Positions 40,815 to 54,866 are shown, numbered from the stretch's first letter. The stretch: DNA of 64,000 nucleotides from Flaccisagitta enflata (GCA_965153355.1 OZ231128.1:10602001-10666000); one strand, 5' to 3'. Notes: generated from the letters alone by a model not told the origin. Numbers and translations are program-made.

Positions 40815-43289
40815 TGGCAGACCAGACCGTTCCCATGTCACAAAGGTATGCAAGATGGGAAAAGCTGTTTTACCGAATACTGATGTCAACAATTGGTAAA
40901 ACAACAGTCAAGGAGAGAAGCTCTGCCCCCCCATCAAAAGAGCTGAAAAAACTAAGAAAAGAAAGGAAAGAACTTAAGAAGCAGTTTGAAAAGGAGAAAG
41001 ACCGAACGATAAAGAAAGCCAAAATGGAACTCTACATTCAAAAACATTCAAAAGCAACATGAGATTAAAGAGAAAGCACTGGAAGAAGAGGAACAGAGAT
41101 TGAATACAAGATTCGAGAAAATGGTGGAGGATAGAAGTAATAACCAATTTTGGAATGAAAGAAGATTGATGAAGAAAGATCAGGCCTCGTCATGGCTAGT
41201 AACGAAAGATAGTGATGGAAAAATAATTTATGATCCAGAAGAAAATAAAGAAAATGTCGCTAATTTCTATGAGGGCCTTTTCAAGAAAAGACAAGTAGCC
41301 CATCACCCTCACCATGACACTGTCGAGGCAGAGATAGAGAGACTACAATTAGAGACGGATGTGACTGACGATGACGACCTGCCAACTAAAGCAGAGATTA
41401 AGCAGGTCATCATGAACAAGAAGAACAAGAAAGCCACTACAGACTGGAAAAACGAGATTTTAAAAAGAGGAGGAGATGAGTTTGTCGATTTTGTTTACCC
41501 AGTCATTAAAGCTTTTTGGCTGGAAGGCATACCCCCGGAAATATGGAATCAGGGTCTCATAACATCCGTATGGAAAGGAAAAGGTGACAGAGAAAGCATG
41601 GATAACCAGAGGGCCATCACGGTTTCCAGCTCAATAGGAACAATTGCGGAAGAACTCGTCTACAACCGAGTAATGGCTAAAGTCCACTTTACTCAAGCCC
41701 AAGCTGGTGGGAAAAAGGGCGCATCCACAGCTGACCACGTGTTTGTCCTCAGAAATGTGATTGATTTGGCAAGAGCAGAGAAGAGGAATATTATCATAAC
41801 CTTCTACGATGTTAAAAAAGCTTATGATAAAGCAGATACAAATGATATGTTATATTGTATGCACAGAAGTAATGTAAAAGGAAAAACATGGCGATTGATG
41901 AGCTCCCTGAACACAGGGCTAACCACAAAGATCAACACAAAGGCGGGATTAACTAAAGAAATAACCAGAGAGGCAGGAGGCAAGCAAGGGGGTAAGCTAA
42001 TGGTACCCTTGTTTGCCAAAAGGATGGACACTGCTGCAGAAGACATGCAGGCAGATCCAAACCTTGGAATTTCCATAGCAAACATAGTCATAGAAACTCT
42101 CATTTTTGTAGATGACAAGATTTCCTTTGCGGAAGGAGATCAACAACAGCAACTCACCCTCGATTTTGCTGATGAATTTGCCCAGAAACACAAATTAGAA
42201 TGGGGAAACAGCAAATGCAAAACTATGACAATTGGCAAGAAAAAAGAATGGAAACTAGGAGGCGAGGAGATTGGAGCATGTCAAGAGTATAAGTATCTAG
42301 GCGACATTATTAGCCTTGATGGAAAAAATACATCAAATTTGAAAGAGAGGAAAAACAAAGTTAATGTTGCCGTGAGATCCATCTTGACATGTTGCAGCAG
42401 TGGAGTGATGCAAAGAATGGCCACCAAGGTTGCCATGCACCTGTATGAAACCGAAATTGTCTCAGCCCTACTCTACAATGCTGAGACTTGGACCTTAAAT
42501 AACATGGAAAAAAAGTTTCTTGACCAGATTGAGTTGCAAGCTTGGAAAAAACTCATAGGCTTGCCTAACACAACTCCATCAGCGGGAATAATGCATACAG
42601 TGGGTAGACTATTCCCATCTGTAAGAGCGGAACAAAAACAACTCATCTACTTACACAAAGTTCTCCAAAGGGAAGACAAACACAACACAACAGCAACAAT
42701 GAAAGCAATGAAAGAGAAAGATATAAGATGGTCAAAGCAAGTAAATTCCATCCTAGAAAAGTGGGAACTGGACACGGACTGGGAAAACATTAAGAACAAA
42801 AGGAAGGGAGAATGGAGTCAATTGGTGAAAACTGCGGCGGAAAAAGCAAACATTGAAAAATTAAAGGAGGAGTGTGAGACGAAAAATCGCAATGAAACAA
42901 AGACCAAGACAAAAGTTGGACGCCTCAGAGAACTGTTGAACAGTCCAGATTATGATAGAACACCGGATCGTTTTATTGTTCAAAACCAACCAATGATATA
43001 TACCCGTGCCTTAATTATGGGACGATTTGGCATGCTACAGTGTGCTAAAAACTATGCCACTCAACACGGAACAAAAGAATGCAAAGAATGCGGAGTCACA
43101 GATGATGAAAACCATAGAATAAATTTCTGTATGAAGTATCGTAGTGTAAATCTCTATGATAAAACTGAAAAAATTGAATTTAACGATATTTATTATGATG
43201 ACGATGATGATAAAGTTCTGAATGTAGTTAGAACAATTCTGTCTGTGTGGGACCTCGCCCATGGTAAGAATGAAGTACGCTCTGGTTGA
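40730..43289 (+). pseudogene. LINE reverse transcriptase ORF, copy B, frameshifted
   Basis: The first 110 codons (40730-41062) end early because of a 10-bp tandem duplication (CATTCAAAAA CATTCAAAAG, about 41036-41055). The rest is one open frame of 729 codons (from 41100) with motifs A-C and the zinc knuckle unchanged. Compared with copy A it lacks a 9-nt and a 12-nt segment after motif C. Both changes keep the frame. Confidence 0.88.
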
Positions 43290-43619
43290 ATGTTGCCTAT
43301 TTATATTGAACTTGCAATCCAAACTCTTGAGAGCTGAAAATAATGTACTTCTGCCATTTATTATTCGTTGCCGTAGATGATTTGAAAACTGTTGAAATGT
43401 AGTCATTCATGTCCTGTACTTGGTAATGCATAAAATCGCTTATTTGGACAATATATTCAAATTCAAATTCAATTTCTTCTTCTTTTTCTTCTTCTTCTTT
43501 TCTTTTCTTCTTCTTCTTCTTCTTCTTTTGTCCTTTCATTTCTTCTTCTTATCCTTCTTGCCCTCTCTCTCTTTCTTTCTTTTGTTTTGTTTGCTTTTCT
43601 TCTTCCTTTTGAGGGGGGA

Positions 43620-44165
43620 GCAGGGCAGCGGCCCCAAGGGGTCGATGACCTATGCTTTCACACATATGGGGGATTTTCCTTCTTCCTTCTTCTCCTCCTT
43701 CTTCTCCATCCCCCTTAAATCTGGAGTCTCGAGGCTCACTTCAGTCTTGAGGCCTAAATCCTACTGCTAAAGGCCTGAAATCTTTTTCCTTGAGGGGTCA
43801 ATGATCTATGCTTTCACACATATGGGGACTTTTCTTCTTCTCCTTCTTCTCTTTCTCCGTCCCTCTTACATCCATGTCTCGAGGCTCAATTTCCAGTCTT
43901 GAGGCCTAAATCCTGGTCACGAGGCCCAAATGTTAGCCTTGAGGCCAAAATTTTAGCCTAAAGGCCAAAATCCTAGCCTAAAGGCCAAAATCCTAGCCTG
44001 GAGAACCAGATCCCAGCCTTGAGGCCCAGACCCCAGCCTTGAGGCCCATATCTCAGCCTTGAGGCCCAAATCTCAGCCTCACGGTCCAAATTCCAGCCAA
44101 GAGGTTTGATCCTAGTAGGAGAAGGAGGAGAAGGAGGAGAAGGAGGAGAAGAGAGAATTCCCATA
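43620..44165. repeat. GGCCCC-hairpin element with tandem core, copy B
   Basis: Left GGGCAGCGGCCCCAAGGGGT and GACCTATGCTTTCACACATA; core of 20-bp GAGGCCCAAATCCTAGCC units. The right terminal hairpin found in copy A (27395-27426) is missing: after CCCATATGTGT the sequence changes to unrelated DNA before the CTT array. Confidence 0.68.
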
Positions 44166-44233
44166 TGTGTAAAGACAGTCACTCCACTCCTTCGCCGTGC
44201 CAGTCTTCTGCTTCTTCAACCTTCAAGCACAAC

Positions 44234-44346
44234 CTTCTTCTTCTTCTTCTTCTTCTTCTTCTTCTTCTTCTTCTTCTTCTTCTACTCCTTCTTCTCCTTC
44301 TTCTTCTTCTTCTTCTTCTTCTTCTTCTTCTTCTTCTTCTTCTTCT
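44234..44346. repeat. (CTT)n array at the truncated LINE, copy B
   Basis: CTT with two CTA/CTC interruptions, ending at TACAAAAAACCAAGAC as in copy A. Confidence 0.95.
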
Positions 44347-45019
44347 ACAAAAAACCAAGACTAAATACTTAGAAACAGTGCTCAATGACGAAAATCACAA
44401 AAGGGAACCGTCGCCATTGATTCACCAAAATCAGAGGTTAATAACGACAAGGGCGCTTATTATGGGCAGGGCGGGGATGCTCCAATGTGCCAACAACTTC
44501 TCTACTAAATATAAAACAAAAATTGTAGTGATTGAGGGGTGATTGATGATGAAAGTCATAGAATTAATGAGTGTACGAGATGGCAAGCGATAAACCTGAA
44601 AGCAAATTATGAAAAGATTGACTTTAATGATATATACACGAATGAGGCTGTCAAATGTCGGGCTGTATTAGAAAAAATAATAGGTATTTGGGATCTGGCG
44701 AATGGTAAAAACGACATGCGGAAAACGTTTAGTGATGAATGAATGAAAATTGTAAGGTTGGTTTTGTGTGGTTAAATTGGACGGGCCTCATTATAATTAT
44801 CCATGAACACACTACGCCAGAGAGCAATGTAAAGTCTCCTTTTTTGTGCTATTTGTGATATTGAACGTTTCCTAATTACAATTGAATCACCTGACACGAA
44901 ATGTAACTAGTCTGTACAAGTAGCTGTAGTAAAATTGTATTTATTGAACTTTTAACTTAACTGTGGTGTAAGCCATGTCCTCGTCATCGTACATAAGTGT
45001 TATCGCTTATATGGACAAT
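44347..45019 (+). mobile_element. 5'-truncated second LINE, copy B
   Basis: Equivalent of 27542-28274 with few substitutions. The TTCAAA tail is gone: after GACAATAA the sequence goes straight to CTTCTACTTCTTC. So the tail was lost or overwritten by CTT expansion in this copy. The ORF 44539-44742 matches the copy A remnant. Confidence 0.85.
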
Positions 45020-45119
45020 AACTTCTACTTCTTCTTCTTCTTCTTCTTCTTCTTTTTCTTTTTCTTCTTTTTCTTTTTCGTCCTCACACTATTCTTCTTC
45101 TTCTTCTTCTTCTTCTTCT

Positions 45120-45150
<31 letters not shown>
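45020..45150. repeat. (CTT)n array after the truncated LINE, copy B
   Basis: CTT/CTTTTT-rich, longer than in copy A. Confidence 0.93.
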
Positions 45151-45151
<1 letters not shown>

Positions 45152-45496
45152 CTCTTCTTCATATTTGTCTCCTCCTTCATACTTTTTTTTTCGCAGAGGA
45201 CCCTTTTTCAATTTTTCAAGTGCGTCATGGTTTGAGCTTACCGTGCGATAACGCGGCGCGCAGTCGACTTATGAATGGAATTCATACGCGTTTATGACTG
45301 CCGACGCGGCTCGTTCGCCAACGTTTATACAATCGGTCTCTGTCTTTTTTTCTGTATGTTTGTCTGATTCCTTGTCTGCTGCGGCGCTTGTCCACCGCCT
45401 GTCGGCACTTATGGTTTCTGTCTCGTTCGAGTCGCTATTCATGATATTCCTCCTTATTGATTTCTGCTCATCCAGCTTCCTGTCTTTTCTTCTGCT

Positions 45497-45558
<62 letters not shown>

Positions 45559-46110
45559 CTGCTGTTTCAGGCTTTCAAGTTGAGATTGATTGTGTTTAAT
45601 GCATATAAAGAGTATACAAATGACCATTTTCTTTATCTTTACAGCCACGTCAGACAACGAATCCCGACCGGCCTCGAGAAGCCACGTGTAGAATACAAAA
45701 TGCACAAGAAAAAAAAGACGCACTCAGCTGCAATCTCATAACCACCACTGCACTGGCGTAATCCGATTAACTTATGCCAAACAAACGCAGTCTGTTAGAT
45801 ACGTGCCAGAATGTTAGGGGATACTTATTAATGTTTTCACAGAGATACTGACCGTGACTGATCGACTGAAAGAGCGAGTGGATTAAATGCGGAATAGGTT
45901 TGTTAGGACAAGACTTAAAACTGCATCAACCGTTTACTCAAAATTGACTACGCTTATAAAATTTCTAGCAATTCTACTAATTTTGCCATGATATCTTGAC
46001 CCTGTAATCTTCATGGTTATTTAGAAAAACTCGAAAAATTTCCTTGTGTTTTTAAACTACAGAAAATGATTGAACAAAAAAAAAAAAAAAAAAAAAAAAA
46101 AAAACAAAAA

Positions 46111-46695
46111 ACAGGGTGTGCAAAAAAAATTGCACTCAGTGTAATGCTTAGAAACCATACTTCTTATTGGAGTTATGAATAAAAATTTGAACCAGGATAT
46201 CCCAGTAGGTCATATCAAAAGTAGAAATCAAGATCAGCTGATATAATTTCTGTACATGGCCAAGATATGCATCTAAAAAGAAACTAAAAATACAATTTTG
46301 ACAGGATTTTATTGACAGAGCTTTGTTTACTGAAAGAAAGAAAATTATAATTACTTCAATGACCCTTAGACAGATTGTTGTGGAGGAAATGCATCAAGGG
46401 GAGATGGTTAGGTCATGCAGGAGGCATTTCAGTCAACAAAAAATGATACATCAATAGAATTTAGACAAATTATAGATATTCATTCACAAGAAAAAAATTT
46501 TTTTTAACATTCTAGTTGTGTCTCTATTGGTCTAAAAGTGCACTATGCTGTCTACCATATCCATATCATTTGTTCATCTAAAGTATAAAAATAACCTAAA
46601 TTTTAACTTTGAACATTGGCTTAAAAGATTTCTATAATTCTAGGTTTTATTTTAGAGTAAATTATGACGAGTGCGGATTTTTTTGCACACCCTGT
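46111..46695. mobile_element. mariner/Tc1-type MITE, copy B
   Basis: Same element as 29263-29847. The right TA (46696-46697) is kept, but the left TA has been erased by a longer poly-A run (46075-46103). Confidence 0.87.
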
Positions 46696-46776
46696 TACTG
46701 CATGCTGATGATATTATTATGATCTTACTGTATTTATTACTAAAAGAGAGAGAGTCGTGTTGCTTGTTTGACATAA

Positions 46777-46779
<3 letters not shown>

Positions 46780-46826
<47 letters not shown>

Positions 46827-46850
46827 CTCTCTCTCTCTCTCTCGCTCTCT
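46780..46850. repeat. (CT)n microsatellite, copy B
   Basis: CT array expanded relative to copy A, replacing about 20 bp of unique sequence found there. Confidence 0.93.
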
Positions 46851-48161
46851 CATTCACTTTTTCTTTTTTTGCACACACATGATTTTTATATAAAATTTTG
46901 ATACAAAATTTTGATACACAATTTGATACAAAATTTGATACAAAAATTATTTACACTATTTTTACTGGTAAATATCTAAGATCGTTTTTCGTTCTACCTA
47001 CTACTGCTATGAAAAGTTTTATAGAATATCTGAAAATAACCACATATTTGATTTTACTAGGTAATTGTAACAGAAAATGACATCAGCTTCTAAGGTTTTC
47101 AAACCGATTGACTGGGTAAAGGGGGGGGGGGTACAATCGGTGGCTGATTGTCACCGTAACTTAAGAAACACACAACTTTGAATATGGTGGATTTATTGCA
47201 GCAATGAAGTCGATGTATAAATAGAATCGTACATCTGAGCACCAGCCACAAGGAATGGAAGGAGCGCGGAGGAAGTTGGGAACAAGTTACATGGGAACAA
47301 GTTACAGTAGGAATAACGATGCTTTATTGTCTGTTCTGCAGTATCTGTTTATGTAATGCATATGTTTTCCTCTCTCCTTTAGATTAGTTATAAGTGGAGT
47401 ACGTTAAGGCGGTTTCTTGGTTCTGAAATGTGAATTTTCGTTAGCTCGGATAAGCTGACTCGTTGTGAAGGTGATTTGTGCCTGTTATGGGCCGGGTAAC
47501 CGAATGTTCTTTGGCTCGGATGATCTGGCTGTATGTGTACAACTGTGCATGTTGTGTTTCGTGTCATGTGCATCGATTCAAGGAAGGATTGGGGCATGAG
47601 GAACTATAAATCGTCAGACGGATAATTTCCTTCGTGAGATGCGAGGACTTTCATCTAAAAAAAAAAGATGCGGCAAGAATCAAAGGAACTGAAATGAAGT
47701 GGAAGAAAAAAAACGAGAAGAAGAATTGGAAAAAAGAGAAAACGGAAAAGAAGGAATAGAAATCGAAGAAAAGACTCTCTAAGGAGAAAAAGAAAAGAGA
47801 GGGAAAAGAAAGGAAAAGAACAAAAGAAGAAAAAAAATAGCAGAAAGAGAAAGAAATCGACATCTGCATAGAAAATATTCTCCAGACCCAGGATAAAGAG
47901 TTGGGACTCACAGAGCGCCAACCAATCTAATAATCGTTCTCAATCACAGCCCACTGACTGCGTATGACCATGACTACTCTCTCTGTCTCTGCCAACGTCT
48001 TTTTGTCTGTAACTGTTTTTTTAAGTTCGTCTGTCTGTTTATCTCTCATCACGTGCAATCGTGCAATCTCTCTGTCTCTCTTTCTCTCTGTCACTCTGTC
48101 TCTTTGTACCTCTGTTTCTCTCTCTCTTTGTCTCTCAATGTCTCTTTGTGTCGTCTGTCTC

Positions 48162-48198
<37 letters not shown>

Positions 48199-50122
48199 GA
48201 CCTTTCGGGGCGTGAGTGTCTGATTAATTCTCCCTTCACTGATTCTTTATTATTATGTCTCATTTTCTTCTTTCTTTTGCCCTCCCCTTTTTCTTTCCTC
48301 TTCCTTCCCTCTTTTCGTTCCTTTCCTTCTTATGCTGTACTTACTTCTTCTGTTTCTCCTCCTTCATACTGCCCTTTTTCTTCCTTGTGTCCTCCTATCT
48401 TTTTATCTTTCATGTTTATCCTTAACTTTTGTTTTCAAATATTTTTTGGGCGTCATTCTCATCTCTTTGTTATGTTCTTCTTCTTATCTTCTTATCTTCT
48501 TCTTTTCCTTCTCTTTCATCTTCTTCTTCTTCTTCTTCTTCTTCTTCTTCTTCTTCTTCTTCTTCTTCTTCTTCTTCTTCTTCTTCTTCTTCTTCTTCTT
48601 CTTCTTCTTCTTCTTCTTCTTCTTCTTCTTCATCTTCTACTTCATTTTCTTCTCCTTTCTTTTCTCCACCATTCATCTCCCGCCATTCCTCTCGGTCTCC
48701 TTCTTCTTCCCGGAGTACAGTAGTACATCCATATCCTTCCTTGCGATGCTAGAAGACGCTATCAATGTCATTCAGATGGTTAAATGGTTAAGCAGCAGTG
48801 GGAAGGCGCGCGCTCGGCGAAAATGACCACAAAAGTCCCAAGAAGATGAAGCATACGAAAGAAATGGGCTTGGCTGAAGTTGACAAGCGTAGCAATCGCG
48901 GAGATTTGGCGAATCGGATGGATTAAGGTTGGAAACACGTAGCTAGAAAAAGTACTCAAAGACTGACAAGTGTACGTTTATGGTGTTTGCGGATAGGAAT
49001 ATGGATATTGCACAACATCTCATCAACATGTTGAATGCACTAAGTTTTTGTTTTGTTTTGTTTTGTTTTTTTTTAGGTGCGACAAAGCACCTCTATAACT
49101 GGCTGTGTCCGTCGGTTGGTCGGTCGGGTAACGCATTCGTTGGCCTTGTTTGCATGCATTGGTGCTAAGGTGAATTATGCATGTAGGTTTTTTCTCATCA
49201 TTTAACTCCATGTGTATGATGACGCTCTGCTGTTCCTAAATGAGTAATTCATGGAGTTAAACTTAGGATGTGGCTGTGCAAGGGATACGCAAAGAAAGGC
49301 TGAGAACTTTTCAGTGAATAAAGATTGATTGAGCAAAATACAAAATTCTACCCACGTTTATATGCGGACGTCCCATTGCCTGAGAGCCATTGCGTTGTTT
49401 AAGATGAACGAAGGAAGGGGAAAAAGAGCTTGGTAAACGATATCGGAGCTCATAGATATATTTGTCAGAGTCTAAGTTACTGAAAGGCGAACGTCGGGTG
49501 CTTTGGTGAATAAAGAAAGAACAAACTCTCGGATAAATCCACCGACTGAGCCCCGCTGGCAGCAGAGGCCAACGCTTTATAATGGCGATCCCTTTTTAGT
49601 CGCAGACACGCGACGCTACACCTTGCTGTGTCGGTCCGTTCGTCCATCCGTCCATCCGTCTATCAATCCGTCACATTTTTTTATTACCCTTATTTTTTTA
49701 TTTTTTTTTTTTTTGTGGGGTTTTAAGTCTAATTAAGTTGCGTATATGTGGGTGTGAGTATCTTTTTTTTTCTTTAACTGCCCCTATCCGGCTGTCCGCG
49801 ACCTTTCCCTTCAGTAGGATTTGTTTCTGCGACGGCCCGCTAGTCTTAGGATAATCCACCCATCCACCCAATCATCCATCTATCCATCCATTCATCCATT
49901 CATCCACTCATCCATCTGTAAATCCAACCATCAAGCTTGATCCATTCATCGCTGTAGGCAACCTCCGGTCCATTCATACATCCATTCCTTCGTTGACCTG
50001 CTTATTTAATTTAGTGATTCATTCACAGATACATCCAGTCATTTGATTGAAAAAACATCATTCATCATTTAGGGTATGCAATATTCCGATCGCGCGCACA
50101 ACTACAGCCTTTGTTATCTTTG

Positions 50123-50180
<58 letters not shown>

Positions 50181-51980
50181 ACAAAAGAGAGGCTTAAGGA
50201 GAATGACCTCGCAGTTGCGAGTCATGTTGCAAGGCACGTGACGTCATGGCTCGGCGTGGCGTTATGGCGTCCTGCGACGTGGCCAACAGATTAAGCCAAT
50301 GAATCCCCTGGGCGGCGTTGCATGGAGAAAATTGCTCTTTTTTTGTTTTATCATGTGAAAATTGGTGGCGTTTTCCTTCGAAAATCGATAATTAGATATT
50401 TCATACTATCTAGATCATAAGAATATCAATAACTCCACTAAAAATGAAAAATCTGTTTAAAAATCAGTGAGATTCTGGAACTACTTCAAAATTCTGTCGC
50501 AATGCCGCAAACCGCATTCATCTAGCCCAAGGCGTTTAGAAATGAGAAGCAAAATAAAATGAACACTTCATTTGAAAAATGGCAAAAATCTTGCATCTAA
50601 TTCTAATTTCTTTTTTATTTCTGATTGTAGTAAGATAGTTTCTTTTCAGGAAGATTAGAGGTTTTCCATCTCACTATTTGTCGTAGATACAACGCCAAAC
50701 ACTTTCTTGGATCACTTCAACCCTGCTGAGTAATTGTGATGGCAAATGACACAAAAGCGAGGATATGGTAGCGACAAAGAAATGGTCTAAATCACATTGA
50801 AGTAGCGGGAAGTTATCATCCATTTGTACTAAACATTTGTCTTAGATTGTATAGAAAACATACATAGTAGTTGAAGCTAAAAGAGGTAAGACTAGATATA
50901 AAGCTCATTTTAGAGATTTTTTTTAAAGATCCTTTAATGACAAATGAACTAATACCTATTTTGTTGATATATTTATGCTCTAGATAGTAGATCGGCATAA
51001 AGCAACAGGCGGTAACCGAAGGAATTAGGAACGAGGAACGAAGCTCTATGGTTTGAGATATAGCCAGTGCTTCCTTTAAAAAAAAAGTGAAGTATAAACA
51101 AACCGATGGACACAAAGTTTTTCGGACTCTGGGAAAAAGAACAGAAAAAAAAAAGAAAAAAAAGAGACGAGTTCTTAAATTTTCTACTGTTTTTGAGTTG
51201 AATTGACCAATTGACCGATTGAGCTATTTAATATTTAGGTTCAAAAAGCTTCCATTTGATCGTCATCTCACTTTAAACCTTGATTCACAATAAGAGGATT
51301 CAAAGATAAAGTAATATATTTTTTTTTTCAAATCCCAAATCCCACTGAAAGAAGCTTTTTTCTCTGATAAAGCCGATTTATCCAGCGAGGGGAGTGGATG
51401 CCTAGAAGTTAACGATGACCATGACCTTAAGTCGAGTGAAGGGATTGAGACTTGTACGTACAAGCTTGTAGCTAAAACCTTGGATAGTTAGCGGGCGGCG
51501 AAATGGATCTGAGGCAGAAGGGGGAAAATCCCCCGCAGAATCATGTTGCCAGAGACACATGAGAGGTCGATGACCATCATGGACTCGGAAGGCTGATTCG
51601 TAGGGGTAAAGGTTAAGGTTAGTTGGAGAAAAAAGTGGTGCGCCATGGGATGATGATATAGAAAATGCATGCCGGAATTAGTATACCGCCGCTTTTCTCT
51701 TAGTAGATTTTATCATAAAAACAATTTAATTCTTAATTTTAAATAATATATATAATAAAATATTAAAAGATAAAAGAAGGAAGTTGTTGTCTTACTAATC
51801 GGGAAAAGAGTTGAAGTCAGTCCTCTACTTTTGCCGTATATGAGAGAAACATGGTTTTCATTTTCTTTTCCGAAAGTTGGGGAACTCCTCCAGCTGATTG
51901 GGGTCTCCAATGAAATTAACAGGGTAAGTAAATTTGATGATTCTCTTCCATTTGGCGCCAAGAAGAACGCTCTACGACAA
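46851..51980. other. Unique and repeat-derived non-coding DNA, copy B
   Basis: Parallels 30004-35092 closely. Contains TGTC arrays (48070-48197), CTT (48520-48632), GTCC-family pieces (49075-49160, 49598-49675), CATC-rich DNA (49855-49920) and a CT array (50130-50178) not present as such in copy A. A 14-bp tandem duplication (GGGAACAAGTTACA) at about 47277-47305 is specific to copy B. No gene seen. Confidence 0.45.
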
Positions 51981-52007
51981 AATTTTTCAAGTTATGAAAA
52001 TGTAATA

Positions 52008-52173
52008 CAGTGGAACCCCGCAATAACAGCCTCGCAATTAAAGGTTCCCCATCAATATTCTAAGGTCCCAAATGGTAGTTTTTAATGTGATTTCACCTCT
52101 CTTTAAAGGTTATCCTTAGATAAAGGTGAAAAGTCTTCAGTCCCAATGGGACCGATGAGGGGGGGTCCTACTG
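52008..52173. mobile_element. pogo/Tigger-type MITE, copy B
   Basis: Counterpart of 35095-35260 with TA at both flanks. Confidence 0.85.
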
Positions 52174-52249
52174 TAGTTGCAAAAGTTTTAGATGGTCAGC
52201 GGTACCTGTGCCCTGCCTAAGTAGTTTAGGCATGAAGTTGAAGAGGAAG

Positions 52250-52650
52250 CAGGACAGCAGCCCCGAAGGGGTCGATGAGCTATGCTTTCACACATATGAA
52301 GACATTTCCTCCTCCTTCTCCTTTTCTTCTTTCTCCATCCTCAAATCTCCTGCTGAGGCCCAGGCTTCAGTCTTGGTGGCCCATATCCTAGTCTCTGGGA
52401 GGCTCACCTTAGTTTTCAGGCCCAAACTCAGTTTCGAGGCCTGATCCTAGCCTCAAGACTCAAATCCTAGCCTGGAGGCTGAAAAATCGGTCTCAAGGCT
52501 GGGACTCAGGTTCTTAGCTGGGATTTGGACCTCAAGACTGAGATTAGAATATGGGCCTCCAGACTAGGGTTTGGGCCTTGAGGCTAGGATTTGGGCCTTG
52601 AGGCTTGGATTTGGGCCTTGAGGCTTGGATTTGGGCCTGGAGACCAACCA
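52250..52650. repeat. GGCCCC-hairpin family element, one-ended, copy B
   Basis: Counterpart of 35335-35755, but the first half of its 20-bp core (52335-52520) is much more diverged from copy A than the flanking DNA is. Confidence 0.62.
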
Positions 52651-52983
52651 ACTCACTAACCAACCAACCCACCAACCAACCAACTAACCAACAGACCTAC
52701 GAAAAACATTACAATATCACAACACAACCAAAGACCAGATTTGCACTTTTCTGTCCTTTTTTGCCGTCCCCTCTCAGTCTAACACTATCAATTTGTTTGT
52801 GAGAAATTTTTTACAGCTCATGGCATGTTAACCGCTTTGTAAAATGCCAGGAAATAACGACTTGCGCACTGCTGTGAGGTTTTTTTTTTTTGTGGTTTTT
52901 GTGGTTTTTGCGTTTTTCTCCTTCAATCTAGCCGAGTCACTCCGAAGAAAAAGAAAGGAAATTTAGAAAAAAAGGAAAAAGTA

Positions 52984-52984
<1 letters not shown>

Positions 52985-53082
<98 letters not shown>

Positions 53083-53090
53083 GTGAGAGA
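52985..53090. repeat. (GA)n microsatellite, copy B
   Basis: Pure GA, counterpart of 36096-36190. Confidence 0.96.
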
Positions 53091-53099
53091 GAGAGGAAA

Positions 53100-53772
53100 C
53101 AGAACAGGCGCCATGGGCACATAGGTCACATACCTGCTGGCTCCTGCTTCTTGAGTGATTGTGAATTGGGATGAGGGTATTGAGGGTGAAGTGGTTAGTG
53201 ACTAAGTCCTGTAGAACACAGGGGACTTTCATCTGTCCTGCTCAGTTAGCGGACGAAATGCGACAGATGGTTGACTGAAGGCCTTCAAGAGCCTAAATTG
53301 AGGTCTGCAATATTGATGTAAGGCCCAGAATGCCAATCAGAAGCTTAGAGGGCCAATTTAAGAGAGCTGGGATTAAGGCTTGAGAAGGTAAGAGACAGGG
53401 ATTTGAAGCCTGAGAGCAATAAATTGAGGCTTAGATAGCTGATTTGAGGCCTGTGAGGCCTAGTTTGTGGCCTGAGAGGCCAGGTTTGAGGCCTGAGGAT
53501 TTGAATTTGAGGCCCAAGAAGCTCCACCCCAGGCCTGGGAGGCCAGGCTGAGCCTGGGAGAGGTTGATCAGGCTTGGAGGCGGGATTGAGTGAGCCCGAG
53601 AGGCTGGATTTTGAGGCCTGAGGCCAGACGAAGTCTCAGAGAGGCCAGATTTGAGGCCTGAACAGATCTGATGGGGGACGCACGGACAGACGGACAAACG
53701 GACGGACGGACGAACGAAAGTCCCCCTGTGTTCTACAGGACTTCGTCCCCTTCGGGGCCGCTGCCCAAAAAG
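53100..53772. repeat. GGCCCC-hairpin family element (second subtype), copy B
   Basis: Counterpart of 36203-36880. The right end TTCTACAGGACTTCGTCCCC and GGGGCCGCTGCCCAAAAAG is kept, while the left end and part of the core are strongly scrambled. Confidence 0.62.
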
Positions 53773-54033
53773 GAAAAGAAGAAAAAGTAAGAAAAGGGAT
53801 CAGTTATTCATCAATCAAACCCGTCCTTCCCAGGGGCGCCACAGCGGGCAGCACGATGCGGTGAGAAGAAAGAGGATTGAGTACAAGGAATGTGGGGGTA
53901 AATGATTCCCTATCCTTTTTTCCTTCTTTTTATTTTTTTTTAATATCTTTGCAAGGAAAGGGTGATGTTGGGTGGTAAATGGCGTGCTCAGCTTTTGAAA
54001 GTCTGTACAGCGTTACGAGGAAAAAAAAGAAAA

Positions 54034-54039
<6 letters not shown>

Positions 54040-54072
<33 letters not shown>

Positions 54073-54074
54073 AC

Positions 54075-54120
<46 letters not shown>

Positions 54121-54831
54121 TGAGAGAGAGAAAGCGGAAGAGAGGGTGAATTGAATCAAAGCATAGCGACCGTCGCGTCATGATAAGGAAGAATATAAAT
54201 GAGCGTCTTTCAAGGGAGAGAGTACCAAAGGAAGAAGAAGGAGAAGATGGAAAAGAAGAAGAAGAAGAAGAAGAAGAAAAAGAAAAAGAAGAAGAAAAAG
54301 AAGAAGAAGAAGAAGAAAAAGAAGAAGAAGAAGAAGAAGAAGAAGAAGAAGAAGAAGAAGAAGAAGAAGAAGAAGAAGAAGAAGAAGAAGAAGAAGAAGA
54401 AGAAGAAGAAGAAGCAGAAGAAGAAGTAGAAAAAAAGGAGAAAAAGAAGAACATTTAATAGTAAAGAAAAATGAAGAAGAAGAAGAAGAATAAGGCTGAA
54501 GAATAGCTATGTTAAGAAGAAGATGAAGAAGAAGAAGAAGAAGAAGAAGAAGAAGAAGAAGAAGAAGAAGAAGAAGAAGAATGAGAAGAGATGAATATTA
54601 AAGAAGAATAAGTAATAATAGTTAGCAATATTTAAAGATAATAAAGAAGAATAGTTAAGAATAAATAGATATTAAATAAAGAAGAAGAAGAAGAACAAGA
54701 AGAAGAAGAACAAGAAGAAGAAGAAAAGAACAAGAACAAGAGCAAGAAGAAGAAGAACACGGAGAAAAAGAAGAAGAAAAGAAGAAGAAAAAGAAGAAGA
54801 AAAAGAAGGTGAAGAAGAAAGAGAAGAAGAA

Positions 54832-54866
<35 letters not shown>

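Larger units (their letters stand above)
39842..43475 (+). mobile_element. Non-LTR retrotransposon (LINE), copy B
   Basis: Same element as 23009-26622, with the same CTT-abutting start and TTCAAA tail (43457-43475). It differs from copy A by substitutions and by several small tandem duplications. Two of these shift the frame, so both ORFs are broken. Confidence 0.88.
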
